From NCBI GenBank assembly GCA_031425525.1, contig JANPJM010000026.1, positions 1 through 64,000 of the forward strand: 64,000 bases of DNA, given 5' to 3'. The notes under the pieces are model-generated. The model was not told where the DNA came from. It saw only the letters and a program-made list of their open reading frames with translations, and made no database searches. Below, piece after piece: positions 16,882-25,265 of the stretch. The translations under genes and the position numbers were made by a program. The stretch comes from JANNMJ01 sp031425525 (GTDB lineage: Bacteria; Bacteroidota; Bacteroidia; Cytophagales; Hymenobacteraceae). The first letter of the stretch is position 1; every line of letters begins with the position of its first letter.

Positions 16882-17307
16882 ATGTGGTTTCAGAAGAAAT
16901 TTCGGCTGCCGGCGCTCCCGCAGGGGTTCCATTTGGTCACGGATTTATTGGCCTCGGAACTGCCCGAAATCGGGCGGCTGCGCGTGGGCTTCGTGCAGTT
17001 TTTCCTGCTGCACACGTCGGCTAGCCTCAGCCTCAACGAAAACGCCGACCCCACCGTCCGCCACGATTTCGCGGAGTACCTGCGGCGCGTGGCGCCCGAA
17101 AGTCAGCCCTACTTTCAGCACACCGCCGAAGGCCCCGACGATATGCCCGCGCATCTCAAAACCGGTCTCTTAGGCAATTCCGTGCTGATTCCGGTCACGG
17201 ATGGTGCCCTCGCCCTCGGTCAGTGGCAGGGCATTTGGTTCGGCGAGCATCGCGCGCGGCCTGCCCGCCGTTGGGTAGTGGCTACGGGCCAGGGGGAGGA
17301 ATTTTGA
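16882..17307 (+). CDS. YjbQ/UPF0047 family protein
   Basis: Protein of 141 residues, typical for the family. The conserved core is visible: FVQFFLLHTSASLSLNENAD (about 34-53), HLKTGLLGNSVLIPV and LGQWQGIWFGEHR. Members have been annotated as secondary thiamine-phosphate synthases, and the physiological role is uncertain. ATG 16882 follows a TACCTTGC -7-like element by 3 bases. The frame upstream to 16786 is not needed for homology. It is divergent from kmo and convergent with the lipoprotein gene downstream. Confidence 0.88.
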   Translation: MWFQKKFRLPALPQGFHLVTDLLASELPEIGRLRVGFVQFFLLHTSASLSLNENADPTVRHDFAEYLRRVAPESQPYFQHTAEGPDDMPAHLKTGLLGNSVLIPVTDGALALGQWQGIWFGEHRARPARRWVVATGQGEEF

Positions 17308-17310
17308 GTT

Positions 17311-17420
17311 TCGTTAACCGTTTTTCGTTAGCCGTTAATCGGTTGACGAAAAACGATCAACGAAACTCGACCAAAACGACTAACGAACTCCGGCTAACGG
17401 TTAACGAAAACCGATTAACG
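17311..17420. repeat. GTTAACGAAAA-type inverted repeat between convergent genes
   Basis: Variants of cgttaaccg/cggttaacg occur in both orientations on either side of a centre near 17365. The block resembles the one at 7014-7147 and can fold into a long imperfect hairpin. It separates convergent yjbQ-like and lipoprotein genes and may act as a bidirectional terminator. Confidence 0.7.
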
Positions 17421-17425
17421 ACCAC

Positions 17426-18013
17426 TTACTCCACTTCCGCCTTCACGGCGTACGTCGTCGGCTCAAAGAAAATGAGTTTCTGCCGGCCGTCGATTTCGTA
17501 GCTCGTCAGGCGATTGTGGTTGAGGGCGGGGTCGCAGCGGAGCGTCATGCGGCGCTCCGACGCGAAAAGGGCATTCCGGTCGTCCTGCACGGCCTCGATT
17601 TGGCGCACGGCACCAGCGGCGGTCGTTTCGACAGTCAGCTCGCGGATGGCCGTGCGCTCATCGGGGTGGCGCCGGTAGGTGCGGCGGGTGGCGCCATCGG
17701 GTAGGCGCGTGCTGGTGCTGGCGTAGGCGCCGCGCAACGCCGGTTTGTTGAGGTCGGCTTCGTAGAAAAAATGCAGCTCGCGCTCCCATTCCACCCGCAC
17801 CAGTCGCTGAGTTTCGGCGGGCGCGCCACTGGCGCGCACCGTGCGGGTGACGCCCGGCGATACCGATTCCAGGTACGCTCGCTGCTCATCGAGAAACCCT
17901 TTCAGGTCGAAATATTGCGGCGGTAGGGTAGGGGCGGTAGCGGTCTGAGGAGCGCCGCATCCCGTTACGGCCACCACCAACAGCAGTAGTGCCGTGCTAA
18001 CTTGTTTGTGCAT
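17426..18013 (-). CDS. Hypothetical lipoprotein
   Basis: Protein of 195 residues starting MHKQVSTALLLLVVAVTGC, a clear lipoprotein signal with the lipidated Cys at residue 19. The rest is soluble, with conserved-looking polar stretches (FFYEADLNKPALRGAY, RTYRRHPDERTAIRELTVE), and could be a beta-rich Bacteroidota lipoprotein of unknown function. The ATG at 18013 starts the signal peptide; the TTG-type start at 18025 would add four residues. The 21-nt repeat array lies upstream on the other side of its promoter region. Confidence 0.7.
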   Translation of the reverse strand: MHKQVSTALLLLVVAVTGCGAPQTATAPTLPPQYFDLKGFLDEQRAYLESVSPGVTRTVRASGAPAETQRLVRVEWERELHFFYEADLNKPALRGAYASTSTRLPDGATRRTYRRHPDERTAIRELTVETTAAGAVRQIEAVQDDRNALFASERRMTLRCDPALNHNRLTSYEIDGRQKLIFFEPTTYAVKAEVE

Positions 18014-18085
18014 AAAGTATATCAAGCTAACAGGCGCGCCGAGGCGAAAACGGCTCCCGGTCTACCGTTGCCGACTCCCGGAGAG

Positions 18086-18286
18086 ATGAAGCACTTGGAA
18101 AAATTATATCGGGAATTGGAAAAACTTTGTCGGGAGCCTGCAAAGCCTTCCCGGGAGCCCGCGTCAGGACTACGAGAGATGACGACTGCCGACCGGGATT
18201 CGGCGCTGCTACTCCGCGAGCCGGCGCTCTACTATCGGAAGCCGGCGCCGACCGCACGGGAGGCGGCCCACCCCACGCGGTGGTGA
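18086..18286 (+). CDS. Possible 66-residue heptad-repeat peptide
   Basis: ATG 18086 to TGA 18284-18286 spans the whole 21-nt repeat array and translates to 66 residues. Nine heptads follow the start, nearly all with Arg at position 6 followed by Glu, Asp or Lys (LEKLYRE, LEKLCRE, PAKPSRE, PASGLRE and so on). The Arg codon varies (CGG, CGA, CGC) while Arg is kept, and the stop falls exactly at the array end. Both facts hint at translation. Against it, the purine motif GGAGAG abuts the ATG without proper spacing, and no homologue is recognised. The gene is divergent from the lipoprotein gene. Confidence 0.3.
   Translation: MKHLEKLYRELEKLCREPAKPSREPASGLREMTTADRDSALLLREPALYYRKPAPTAREAAHPTRW
18095..18283. 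repeat. Nine degenerate 21-bp repeats
   Basis: Nine consecutive units of exactly 21 nt start at 18095. The best-conserved part is cgggag at the unit end, and unit starts drift from ttggaaaa to ccggcgc. There are no insertions or deletions between units. The array sits between the lipoprotein start (18013, minus strand) and the end of gpmI (18293). It shares the 21-nt period, but not the sequence, with arrays at 4851-5078 and 28501-28640. Confidence 0.8.
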
Positions 18287-18292
18287 GCGGCG

Positions 18293-19858
18293 TTAGCCGA
18301 GCAGTACGTGGCCCGTCATAGTAGCGGGTTGCGGCAGCCCCAGCAACGCCAGCAGGGTAGGAGCAATATCGCCGAGTTTGCCATCGTGCAGGGTGAGGTG
18401 CGGCGCGCCGTCGGCCACCAACACGCACGGCACCAGGTTGGTCGAGTGCGCCGTGTTCGGCGAGCCATCGGGGTTGATCATCACATCGGCGTTGCCGTGG
18501 TCGGCGATGATGATGACGGCGTATCCCGCCGCGCGGGCCGTTTCCACTACGGCTTGCAGACATTCATCCACCACCTCGCACGCGCGCACAGCCGCGCTGA
18601 ACACGCCGGTGTGGCCCACCATGTCGGGGTTGGCGAAGTTGAGACACACGAAATCGGCGGTGTTGGCGGCCAGTTCGGGCAGCAGCGCGTCGCGTAGGGC
18701 GTAGGCGCTCATTTCGGGCGCCAGATCGTACGTCGCCACTTTCGGCGAGGCGCGCATGATGCGGGTTTCCCCCGGAAAAGGCTCTTCGCGCCCGCCGCTG
18801 AAAAAGAACGTCACGTGCGGATATTTCTCGGTTTCGGCAATGCGAATCTGCCGCTTACCGGCCTCCGCCAGCACTTGACCGAGGGTCTGGTCGAGATTAT
18901 CCTTCTCAAACAGCGGCGTTACGCCCACGAAGGTGTGGTCATAGAGCGTCATCGTGAGGTAGCGCAAATCGGGCACGGGCGTCATTTCCTGCTCCGGAAA
19001 CGGCCGTTGCGTGAGCGCCTGCGTGATTTCGCGCCCCCTATCGGTGCGGAAGTTGAAGCACAGTGCCACATCGCCGGGCCGCAGCGTGGCGAGCGGCTGC
19101 CCGACGCTGTCGGTCACGGCGATGGGCAGCAGAAATTCGTCGGTAATACCGCCGGCATACTGCGCCTCGATAGCGGCGAGCGGGTCGGTGGTGGGGGTGC
19201 CGGCGCCGCGCACGAGTAGGTCGTAAGCCAGTTTCACGCGCTCCCAGCGGTTGTCGCGATCCATTGCGTAGTAGCGACCGACGACGGAAGCGATTTCGCC
19301 CACGGCCGCTCCGCTGTGCAAATGCTGCTGCAAGTCGGTCAGGTAGCCGAGGCCGCTCATCGGGTCGGTATCGCGGCCATCCGTGAAGGCGTGGACGAAA
19401 GTCCGGCCGCCCAAATCGTGGGCCTTCGCGATGCTGCACAGCGCCTTCACGTGTTCCAGATGCGCGTGAACGCCGCCATCCGACACCAGCCCCAGCAGGT
19501 GCAGCCGCGCGCCGGGCGTAGCGCTTAAATACGCCAGTGCGGCCACCAGCGCGGGGTTTTGCGCCAGTTCACCCGTCCTGATCGCCACGTTCACGCGCAC
19601 CAGATCCTGGTACACTACGCGGCCGGCGCCGAGGTTCATATGGCCCACTTCGGAGTTTCCCATCTGGCCGTCGGGCAGGCCCACGGCCTCGCCCGACGCC
19701 TGTAAGCGGCTGTGCGGCCGGGTAGCCCAGAGCGCATCGAAATACGGCGTATGGGCTTGCGCCACCGCCGAAACGGCCGGGTCAGGCCCCAGGCCCCAGC
19801 CGTCGAGAATAATCAACATGGCGCCACGCGCGGGCGAAAAAGCAGCTTCTGTGTGCAT
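18293..19858 (-). CDS. gpmI: 2,3-bisphosphoglycerate-independent phosphoglycerate mutase
   Basis: Protein of 521 residues. Interconverts 3- and 2-phosphoglycerate in glycolysis and gluconeogenesis using two metal ions. The alkaline-phosphatase-like fold is shown by LIILDGWGLG (16-25), the phosphoserine motif QMGNSEVGHMNLGAGR (about 65-80), and the metal-binding end IIIADHGNADVMINPDG. The start is ATG 19858. An in-frame extension to 20227 would overlap the DUF4783 gene antisense. A TATCTTTG -7 element ends 8 nt before the ATG, so the transcript may be leaderless. Confidence 0.95.
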   Translation of the reverse strand: MHTEAAFSPARGAMLIILDGWGLGPDPAVSAVAQAHTPYFDALWATRPHSRLQASGEAVGLPDGQMGNSEVGHMNLGAGRVVYQDLVRVNVAIRTGELAQNPALVAALAYLSATPGARLHLLGLVSDGGVHAHLEHVKALCSIAKAHDLGGRTFVHAFTDGRDTDPMSGLGYLTDLQQHLHSGAAVGEIASVVGRYYAMDRDNRWERVKLAYDLLVRGAGTPTTDPLAAIEAQYAGGITDEFLLPIAVTDSVGQPLATLRPGDVALCFNFRTDRGREITQALTQRPFPEQEMTPVPDLRYLTMTLYDHTFVGVTPLFEKDNLDQTLGQVLAEAGKRQIRIAETEKYPHVTFFFSGGREEPFPGETRIMRASPKVATYDLAPEMSAYALRDALLPELAANTADFVCLNFANPDMVGHTGVFSAAVRACEVVDECLQAVVETARAAGYAVIIIADHGNADVMINPDGSPNTAHSTNLVPCVLVADGAPHLTLHDGKLGDIAPTLLALLGLPQPATMTGHVLLG

Positions 19859-19866
19859 CACAGCGG

Positions 19867-19874
19867 CAAAGATA
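19867..19874 (-). promoter_or_regulatory. -7 element of gpmI, very close to the ATG
   Basis: TATCTTTG on the minus strand matches TAnnTTTG exactly. Only 8 nt separate it from the gpmI ATG, so initiation would be at or next to the start codon. No convincing -33 TTG was seen. Confidence 0.45.
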
Positions 19875-20006
19875 GCCGTATGGGGTAGGCGGGCCGCCGC
19901 CGATTCCCCGCTACCCACATCTACCTGCCCACGCGACGCCGTGGCACCATTTTGGCTCCCCACCAACCCCTGCACCCGGACAGTTTCCGGCCTCTTGCTT
20001 CCGTCC

Positions 20007-20450
20007 ATGACCCTTTTCTTCCGTACCACGCTCTTGCGCTTGCTTTTGGTGGTACTCATCTGTTGGGGTGAGGCCGTCGCGCTGCCGGCTACCGCCCAGG
20101 CGCCCGCCCCCACGGCCGCTGCTCCCGATGCCCTCGGCAACGTCAAAAACGCCCTGCGGAGTGGTTCTTCTAAAGATATCGCCGCGCTTTTCGGGCCATC
20201 CGTCGATTTGGGCGTCGATGGCAACAAGCAAACCTACTCGCAAACCCAAGCCGAGTTCGTGGTGCGCGATTTCTTCGCCAAAAACCCGCCGGTTTCGTTT
20301 GAGTACGTGCATCAAGGCGCCTCCGATGCCAGTACGCCGTACGCTATCGGGCGCTACACCACCAAGGCGGGGTCGTACCGGGTACTCATCAAACTGAAAT
20401 CGCAGAAGGAAGGAATGCTGATCGATAATCTCGATTTCACAAAAGAATAA
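20007..20450 (+). CDS. DUF4783 family exported protein
   Basis: Protein of 147 residues with an N-terminal signal (LLRLLLVVLICWGEAVALPATAQA). The mature domain (ALGNVKNALRSGSSKDIAAL, VHQGASDASTPYAIGRYTT, LIKLKSQKEGMLIDNLDF) matches DUF4783, an NTF2-like fold common in Bacteroidota and of unknown function. ATG 20007 starts the signal peptide; the frame extends back to 19818 without sense. A hairpin terminator follows about 40 bases after the stop. Confidence 0.8.
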   Translation: MTLFFRTTLLRLLLVVLICWGEAVALPATAQAPAPTAAAPDALGNVKNALRSGSSKDIAALFGPSVDLGVDGNKQTYSQTQAEFVVRDFFAKNPPVSFEYVHQGASDASTPYAIGRYTTKAGSYRVLIKLKSQKEGMLIDNLDFTKE

Positions 20451-20484
20451 CCTGCCCACGCCGCGCGCCTGACGCAGTTTTCGC

Positions 20485-20526
20485 TTGCCCTGATGGTGCC
20501 TGACGCGCATCATCAGGGTTTTTTGT
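20485..20526 (+). terminator. Rho-independent terminator after the DUF4783 gene
   Basis: ccctgatg pairs with catcaggg around a 14-nt loop, followed by a T-run (ttttttg). The remaining bases up to 20732 show no gene or repeat. Confidence 0.7.
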
Positions 20527-20732
20527 TCGTCGGCGGTGGGGGTTTCGGCGGAAAAAGCCTAGCTTCGCATCCTTTTTTGTGGCTGGCGCGCAGCTAACCG
20601 GTTCAAACGGAGCTTGTACGCGACAAAGAAGCCCCATCGGCCGCTGTTTTTCGGCGCCCGGTCAGGGGTACATTTCCTCATTTTACCGGGCTCGCGGGCT
20701 TACCAACCGCGCGGGCCGCGCAACTCAGCTAA

Positions 20733-21593
20733 ATGCAAAAAATCCCCAAAACCAGCAAAACCAAGCTGCAAGAAGAAGATGCCAATCGCGGCTCCGGCAA
20801 AATCCTGCTCCAACCCGACGTAAACGCCGATAAAGGCGTGTCGATTTCGGAAGTCAAGAAAACGATGTCGCCCGCCGACCTCGACGGCGCCGACGATACC
20901 CGCATCCGCCAGGCGTTCGTCGATAAAGACTGGAACGAAATCAAGATTGCCGACTCGTGGCAGATTTTCAAGGTGATGGCCGAGTTTGTCGAAGGTTTCG
21001 ATAAAATGGCTAAAATCGGCCCGTGCGTGAGCATCTTCGGCTCGGCCCGCACCAAAGCGGACAATCCGTATTACATCATCGCCGAAGAAATCGCCGCTAA
21101 GCTCGTCCGCCACGGCTACGGCGTGATCACGGGCGGCGGCCCCGGCATCATGGAAGCCGGCAACAAGGGCGCCCACTCGGAGGGCGGTAAGTCGGTGGGG
21201 CTGAACATCGAGCTGCCGTTCGAGCAGTTCAACAACATTTACATCGACCCCGACAAGATCATCAACTTCGACTACTTCTTCGTCCGCAAGGTGATGTTCG
21301 TGAAGTACGCGCAGGGCTTCGTGGTGCTGCCCGGCGGCTTCGGTACGCTGGACGAGCTGTTCGAGGCCATCACGCTCATTCAGACGCGCAAAATCGGCCG
21401 TTTCCCCATCGTGCTGGTTGGTCGCGCCTACTGGTCGGGGCTGATGGAGTGGGTCGAGAACGTGATGCTCAACGAAGAGCACAACATCTCGCCCGAAGAC
21501 CTGCACCTGATCGAGATCGTCGATACCGCCACCGAAGCGGTGAAAGTGATCGACGATTTCTACTCGAAGTACCTGCTCTCGCCGAACTTCTAG
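20733..21593 (+). CDS. LOG family protein (TIGR00730-type nucleotide phosphoribohydrolase)
   Basis: Protein of 286 residues. The LOG motifs are complete: CVSIFGSARTKADNPYY (about 99-115), GVITGGGPGIMEAGNKGA and VVLPGGFGTLDELFEAI. Family members hydrolyse nucleoside 5'-monophosphates, including cytokinin ribotides, to the free base. The first 60-70 residues are a lysine-rich extension absent from short LOG proteins, as in other Bacteroidota copies. The specific substrate here is unknown. A long hairpin follows the stop. Confidence 0.92.
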   Translation: MQKIPKTSKTKLQEEDANRGSGKILLQPDVNADKGVSISEVKKTMSPADLDGADDTRIRQAFVDKDWNEIKIADSWQIFKVMAEFVEGFDKMAKIGPCVSIFGSARTKADNPYYIIAEEIAAKLVRHGYGVITGGGPGIMEAGNKGAHSEGGKSVGLNIELPFEQFNNIYIDPDKIINFDYFFVRKVMFVKYAQGFVVLPGGFGTLDELFEAITLIQTRKIGRFPIVLVGRAYWSGLMEWVENVMLNEEHNISPEDLHLIEIVDTATEAVKVIDDFYSKYLLSPNF

Positions 21594-21596
21594 CGG

Positions 21597-21671
21597 CAGT
21601 GTCCGCAAACGACGTCGCCCGGCTCCGCAATGCACGGAGCCGGGCGACGTCGTTTGGGGGTACGGACACTG
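21597..21671. terminator. Long bidirectional hairpin between convergent genes
   Basis: cagtgtccg and then aaacgacgtcgcccggctccg pair with cggagccgggcgacgtcgttt and cggacactg around a 7-nt loop. It is interrupted only by a small bulge. It lies directly after the LOG gene and before the end of the SnoaL-like gene on the other strand. Confidence 0.75.
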
Positions 21672-21700
21672 CTGGCAGACCGCGCCGGCGCGGAGCCAGC

Positions 21701-22195
21701 TTATTGCGCGTTGAGCTGCTGAATAAGCCCTGCCCAATCTACCACGTCCCAGTGTTCTGCGAGCTTGCCATCTGCTACCCGCCACTGGTCCATAGAAGTC
21801 CAGGTGGCCGTTTTGCCGGTTGCCGGAATTCCCATAAATTCTCCTCGCTGGGTGCCGGTCCAGGTGAAGCGACCAAAAATCATATCGTTTTCCACGGCGA
21901 TGTACTCGATTCGGACTTGCACGTCCGGGAAGATGCTGTGAAACCACTTGCCGCCTTCAACGATACCCGCCAGCCCCTGCTGAACCATCGGGTTGTATTG
22001 GCGGTAATCCTCGGCCACGACTTCGCCGAATTGTTCTACCTGATTGTGGGCCATCAGCTCAACGAAGCGCGTGGCCAGACGGCGCTTGGACTCTTGAACA
22101 TTCATACGAGAAACTTTTGGGGTTGGGGTTTGTGAAAAAGCACTAAACGTGCTGATGAATAAGCTCCCGGCCAGGAGCCATGCGACGTTTCGCAT
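21701..22195 (-). CDS. SnoaL-like ester cyclase family protein, exported
   Basis: Protein of 164 residues. Residues 1-25 form a signal peptide (MRNVAWLLAGSLFISTFSAF). The mature part is an NTF2-like SnoaL domain: FVELMAHNQVEQFGEVVAED, GIVEGGKWFHSIFPDV, and an end with DQWRVADGKLAEHWDVVDW. Family members include polyketide cyclases and many enzymes of unknown substrate. ATG 22195 is chosen for its signal peptide. The frame continues to 22735 in antisense of the araC-type gene. That regulator lies 71 bases upstream on the same strand, so it may control this gene. Confidence 0.85.
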   Translation of the reverse strand: MRNVAWLLAGSLFISTFSAFSQTPTPKVSRMNVQESKRRLATRFVELMAHNQVEQFGEVVAEDYRQYNPMVQQGLAGIVEGGKWFHSIFPDVQVRIEYIAVENDMIFGRFTWTGTQRGEFMGIPATGKTATWTSMDQWRVADGKLAEHWDVVDWAGLIQQLNAQ

Positions 22196-22266
22196 TGCGA
22201 AAAAAACGTTGGTTGGTGCCCGCAAAGGTCTTGTGGTCGCCCGTCGCACCACTTGCACAAAACGTC

Positions 22267-23100
22267 CTAGTGCTTGTGAATTTGGGCTTGCGCCAGCCGA
22301 AACGCTTCCGGCGACTGGCCATTGAGGCGCCGGAAGAAGTTTGAGAAATAGGCGGGGTCGTCGAAGCCCAGCGCGTACGCAATCTCCTTGACGGCTCGTT
22401 CCGACCGGAACAACTGCCGCCGGGCTTCCAGATTCAGCCGCTCGTGAATGGTCGCCAGCGCCGACTGGCCTCGCAACCGTCGGCAAATCTGGTTGAGCTG
22501 CTTGGGTGGCAACCGGAGCAAGGCGGCATATTCGGCTACGGTGTGCCGCGTGTGCAGATGCGTTTCCAGCGCCTCGACAAACTGTTGGTAGCGGACTTGC
22601 AGGGCGCCGGATGCGGCCGTGGCGGCCGGTGCCCTGCGGCTCACGTACGCCAGCAAGATATTGACGAGCGATACCCCGATAGCCAGGGCGTGGGGTTGGC
22701 CTGAAACAAGCTCCTGCTTCAGGCGGGCGAACCAAGCGGCGTCCAGCTCATCGCCACTACCGGCGAGAGAGTAAGCCGGCGACTGCGTGAAAGAGCCAAA
22801 TAGGGGCGTGAAAGGCGGGGCAAGTCGCTCAAAGAAGGTCGACTCGAACGATAGCGCCCACCCCGTATTCCGCGCACCCACCGGGGCAGAAAAATAATGC
22901 GGCTGGTGGCGGGCGACCAGAAACACGGCGTGGTCGGCGATGGGGTAATCGACGAAATCGATGTGATGAACGCCGTGACCGCGCAAAAAGTAGAAAATCT
23001 CGTAGTGCTGGTGCGTATGCGGCCGACTGATGAACGGTTCGTGTTCTGCCCAGTGATCAATCGGGAACAGCTCGAATGGCGGTGGAGAGGTATTCGTCAC
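22267..23100 (-). CDS. AraC family transcriptional regulator
   Basis: Protein of 277 residues. The N-terminal half is a cupin-like sensor (FISRPHTHQHYEIFYFLRGH at about 20-39, HHIDFVDYPIADHAVFLV). The C-terminal hundred residues are the AraC double helix-turn-helix, with VKEIAYALGFDDPAYFSNFF and RLNGQSPEAFR. Upstream of the SnoaL-like gene on the same strand. Effector unknown; the aromatic/His-rich pocket would suit a small sugar or aromatic ligand, but that is speculation. Confidence 0.92.
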   Translation of the reverse strand: MTNTSPPPFELFPIDHWAEHEPFISRPHTHQHYEIFYFLRGHGVHHIDFVDYPIADHAVFLVARHQPHYFSAPVGARNTGWALSFESTFFERLAPPFTPLFGSFTQSPAYSLAGSGDELDAAWFARLKQELVSGQPHALAIGVSLVNILLAYVSRRAPAATAASGALQVRYQQFVEALETHLHTRHTVAEYAALLRLPPKQLNQICRRLRGQSALATIHERLNLEARRQLFRSERAVKEIAYALGFDDPAYFSNFFRRLNGQSPEAFRLAQAQIHKH

Positions 23101-23142
23101 AGTCAGGCAAGCCGTTTTTGATGGCCAGGGCGTACGGGCCGC

Positions 23143-23493
23143 TTACGCCGTCTGCTCGCTGATGACTCCGACCACATTGCCGCAAGGGTCGATGACCGAC
23201 CCCAGCCGAATGCCGCCGCCCACCTCGTGTACCGCCTCGTGCACGCTCGCCCCGAGCGCAAGCAATCGTTCGTACGCGGCATCCACATCGGCCACCCGCC
23301 AATACGTAATCGGCCCGGCCTGCCCCGCCGCCGGCGCGTTGGGGTCGAGGCCCAGCTCATAGCCGTTTACATCGAACCCGACGTAAAACGGCTCATCAAA
23401 ATACGGCTCCTGCCCGAGGGGCTGCCGGTAAAACTCGCGGGCTTTGGCCAGATACTGCGCCGAGTACACTATGGTGCGCAAACGTTGAAACAT
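23143..23493 (-). CDS. VOC (glyoxalase/bleomycin resistance) superfamily protein
   Basis: Protein of 116 residues, one VOC domain. Visible features are the first strand and helix with YSAQYLAKAREFYRQPLGQE, GFDVNGYELGLDPN, and the second half with DVDAAYERLLALGASVHEAV and DPCGNVVGVIS. Metal-ligand candidates are few, and the substrate cannot be inferred. ATG 23493 is chosen; the ORF upstream to 23580 lacks homology. It is downstream of nothing obvious and 42 bases before the araC gene on the same strand. Confidence 0.88.
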   Translation of the reverse strand: MFQRLRTIVYSAQYLAKAREFYRQPLGQEPYFDEPFYVGFDVNGYELGLDPNAPAAGQAGPITYWRVADVDAAYERLLALGASVHEAVHEVGGGIRLGSVIDPCGNVVGVISEQTA

Positions 23494-23604
23494 GGCGTTA
23501 GGGGCGTAGGGAAAACGGAAAAAATCAGCAAAAATTCTGACCAAAAGACCGCGCTGCCAACCACCGGTTGCTCCCGACAAACGGCTTCATCAATACCTTG
23601 CGGT

Positions 23605-24030
23605 ATGCAATCGTTACTCTTCTCTCCCGCTGCGCGCGGGGCGGCCGGGCTCGCGCTCGTCCGGTTGGCGGCGGGGCTGCTCATCGCCCATCACGGTCTC
23701 GACGTATTCAACGCCGATGGAATGCGCGAAATGGGCACGTGGCTCGCCTCCGATCTGCATCTGCCCGCCGGGCGGCTGATGGCTTATTTAGCCAAAGGAA
23801 CTGAGTTTTTCGGCGGTTTGCTGCTGGCTATCGGCCTTCTCACGCGCCCCGCCACCTTGCTGCTGATGGTGACAATGGCTGTCGCCGTATTCGGCGCGCA
23901 CGGCGACGATATTTTCGGTAAAGGCCAGGTTGCGCTGTTATTTTTGCTGCTGTTCGCCGCGTTCTTTTTCGCCGGGCCGGGCCGCTGGAGTCTGGATTAT
24001 TGGCTGACGGCGCGGCGCCAGCGGGTGTAG
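23605..24030 (+). CDS. DoxX family membrane protein
   Basis: Protein of 141 residues with four hydrophobic segments: about 16-32, 60-80, 84-104 and 111-128. The DoxX features are RLAAGLLIAHHGLDVF, KGTEFFGGLLLAIGLLTRPA and GPGRWSLDYWL at the end. Some relatives take part in thiosulfate:quinone oxidoreduction or in oxidative-stress complexes; here function is unknown. ATG 23605 begins at the first membrane segment. Convergent with the EamA transporter gene, 15 bases apart. Confidence 0.88.
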   Translation: MQSLLFSPAARGAAGLALVRLAAGLLIAHHGLDVFNADGMREMGTWLASDLHLPAGRLMAYLAKGTEFFGGLLLAIGLLTRPATLLLMVTMAVAVFGAHGDDIFGKGQVALLFLLLFAAFFFAGPGRWSLDYWLTARRQRV

Positions 24031-24045
24031 TCGGTACGCTTACGT

Positions 24046-25023
24046 TCAAATCGCGGCCGGCTCGGACGGTTCCTGTACCTGCGTCTTCGGCGTTTTGTGG
24101 CCATTCGCCCCCAGCACCACCAGCGCCACCGCCACCACAATCAGCGCCGCCCCACCGCCCATTCCGGCCGTCAGGTGTTCGCCGGCAAACGCCCATCCCA
24201 GCAGCACGGCCACCACGGGGTTCACGAAGGCATATGTACCCACCAGCGCGGGTTCTGTTACGCGCAGCAGCCACGCATACGCCGTGAAACCGAGCAACGA
24301 CCCAAAACCGATCAGGTACAGCCACGCCCACCACGAGGCCGCCGTAATGGTCGCGAGCTGCACTTCCTGGCCTTCGCCCAACAGTAGCCCGCCAACGCAC
24401 AACATCGCGCCGCCGCACAGCATTTGCATCGCGACGCCTACGAGCACAGTGGGCGCGGTGGGCACTTTCTTGGCGTACAGGGAGGCAGCGGCCCACGTCA
24501 GAGCGGCGCTCAACAGCAGCCCGATGCCCAACACGTGATGCCCCGGATGCGAAACGGGTACCGAATCGTCCACCGGCCCGCCCGCCAGCAAGCCCACGCC
24601 CGCCAGCCCCAGCGCCAGCCCCAACCACACCAGCGGGCGGGGGCGGACGCTCACGCCGCCAAGCCAGCCCAATACGGCCAACCACATCGGCACCGTCGCG
24701 ACGAGCAACGACGCCAGGCCACTCGGCACGTATTGCTCGGCCAGCGTGACGCCGCCGTTGCCCACCAGCAACAGTCCGCCGCCCACAATCAGCGCTGTGC
24801 GCCAGCCCGCCGCCGTGGCCGCCGGCTCGCGCCGGATGCCGCGCGTGAAGCCGTACAGCAACGCGCCCGCCAGCACCGAACGCGTGCCCGCCATCAGCAG
24901 CGGCGGCATCGAATCGATGGCTACCCGAATGCCCAAATACGTTGAACCCCAGATGATGTACAGCGCAGCAAAGGCCAGAAACAGCAGCGCGCGCGTCGGG
25001 CGGGGCGAAACGGAGGTAGTCAT
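24046..25023 (-). CDS. EamA/DMT superfamily transporter
   Basis: Protein of 325 residues with ten predicted membrane segments in two EamA repeats. The first repeat starts ALLFLAFAALYIIWGSTYLG (about 13-32), characteristic of YedA-like exporters. The second starts near 153 after a glycine-rich loop (GGPVDDSVPVSHPGHHVLGI). Such carriers export metabolites or amino acids; the substrate is unknown. A -7-like element was not found upstream. Confidence 0.9.
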   Translation of the reverse strand: MTTSVSPRPTRALLFLAFAALYIIWGSTYLGIRVAIDSMPPLLMAGTRSVLAGALLYGFTRGIRREPAATAAGWRTALIVGGGLLLVGNGGVTLAEQYVPSGLASLLVATVPMWLAVLGWLGGVSVRPRPLVWLGLALGLAGVGLLAGGPVDDSVPVSHPGHHVLGIGLLLSAALTWAAASLYAKKVPTAPTVLVGVAMQMLCGGAMLCVGGLLLGEGQEVQLATITAASWWAWLYLIGFGSLLGFTAYAWLLRVTEPALVGTYAFVNPVVAVLLGWAFAGEHLTAGMGGGAALIVVAVALVVLGANGHKTPKTQVQEPSEPAAI

Positions 25024-25089
25024 ATAAGTGGGTAGGTAGCAAACAGCAGAGGCCGGGGCGTAGGGCCGAAGGTTGCGCCTCGCGCGCCG

Positions 25090-25185
25090 CTGCTAACGGT
25101 TATAGACGCCGCCAGGCGTCGGTATCCCCGGCTTCAAGGCCCAAAGGCGGTAATCTCCGGGCGAAGGGCGGCGCCCGATTCGGTT
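25090..25185. repeat. Small extragenic hairpins upstream of lpdA
   Basis: Two short GC palindromes lie in the 240-base gap: gacgccgccaggcgtc near 25106-25121, and gggcgaagggcggcgccc near 25157-25174. Similar short hairpins follow the palindrome at the left edge of the window. Function unknown. Confidence 0.45.
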
Positions 25186-25265
25186 AGCGGTGCCGACCTT
25201 CGCCCCACGGTTCGGCGGGGCGCAGTTTGCGTCTCGGCTGCCGGCGATTCTACCCCAAATCAGAG

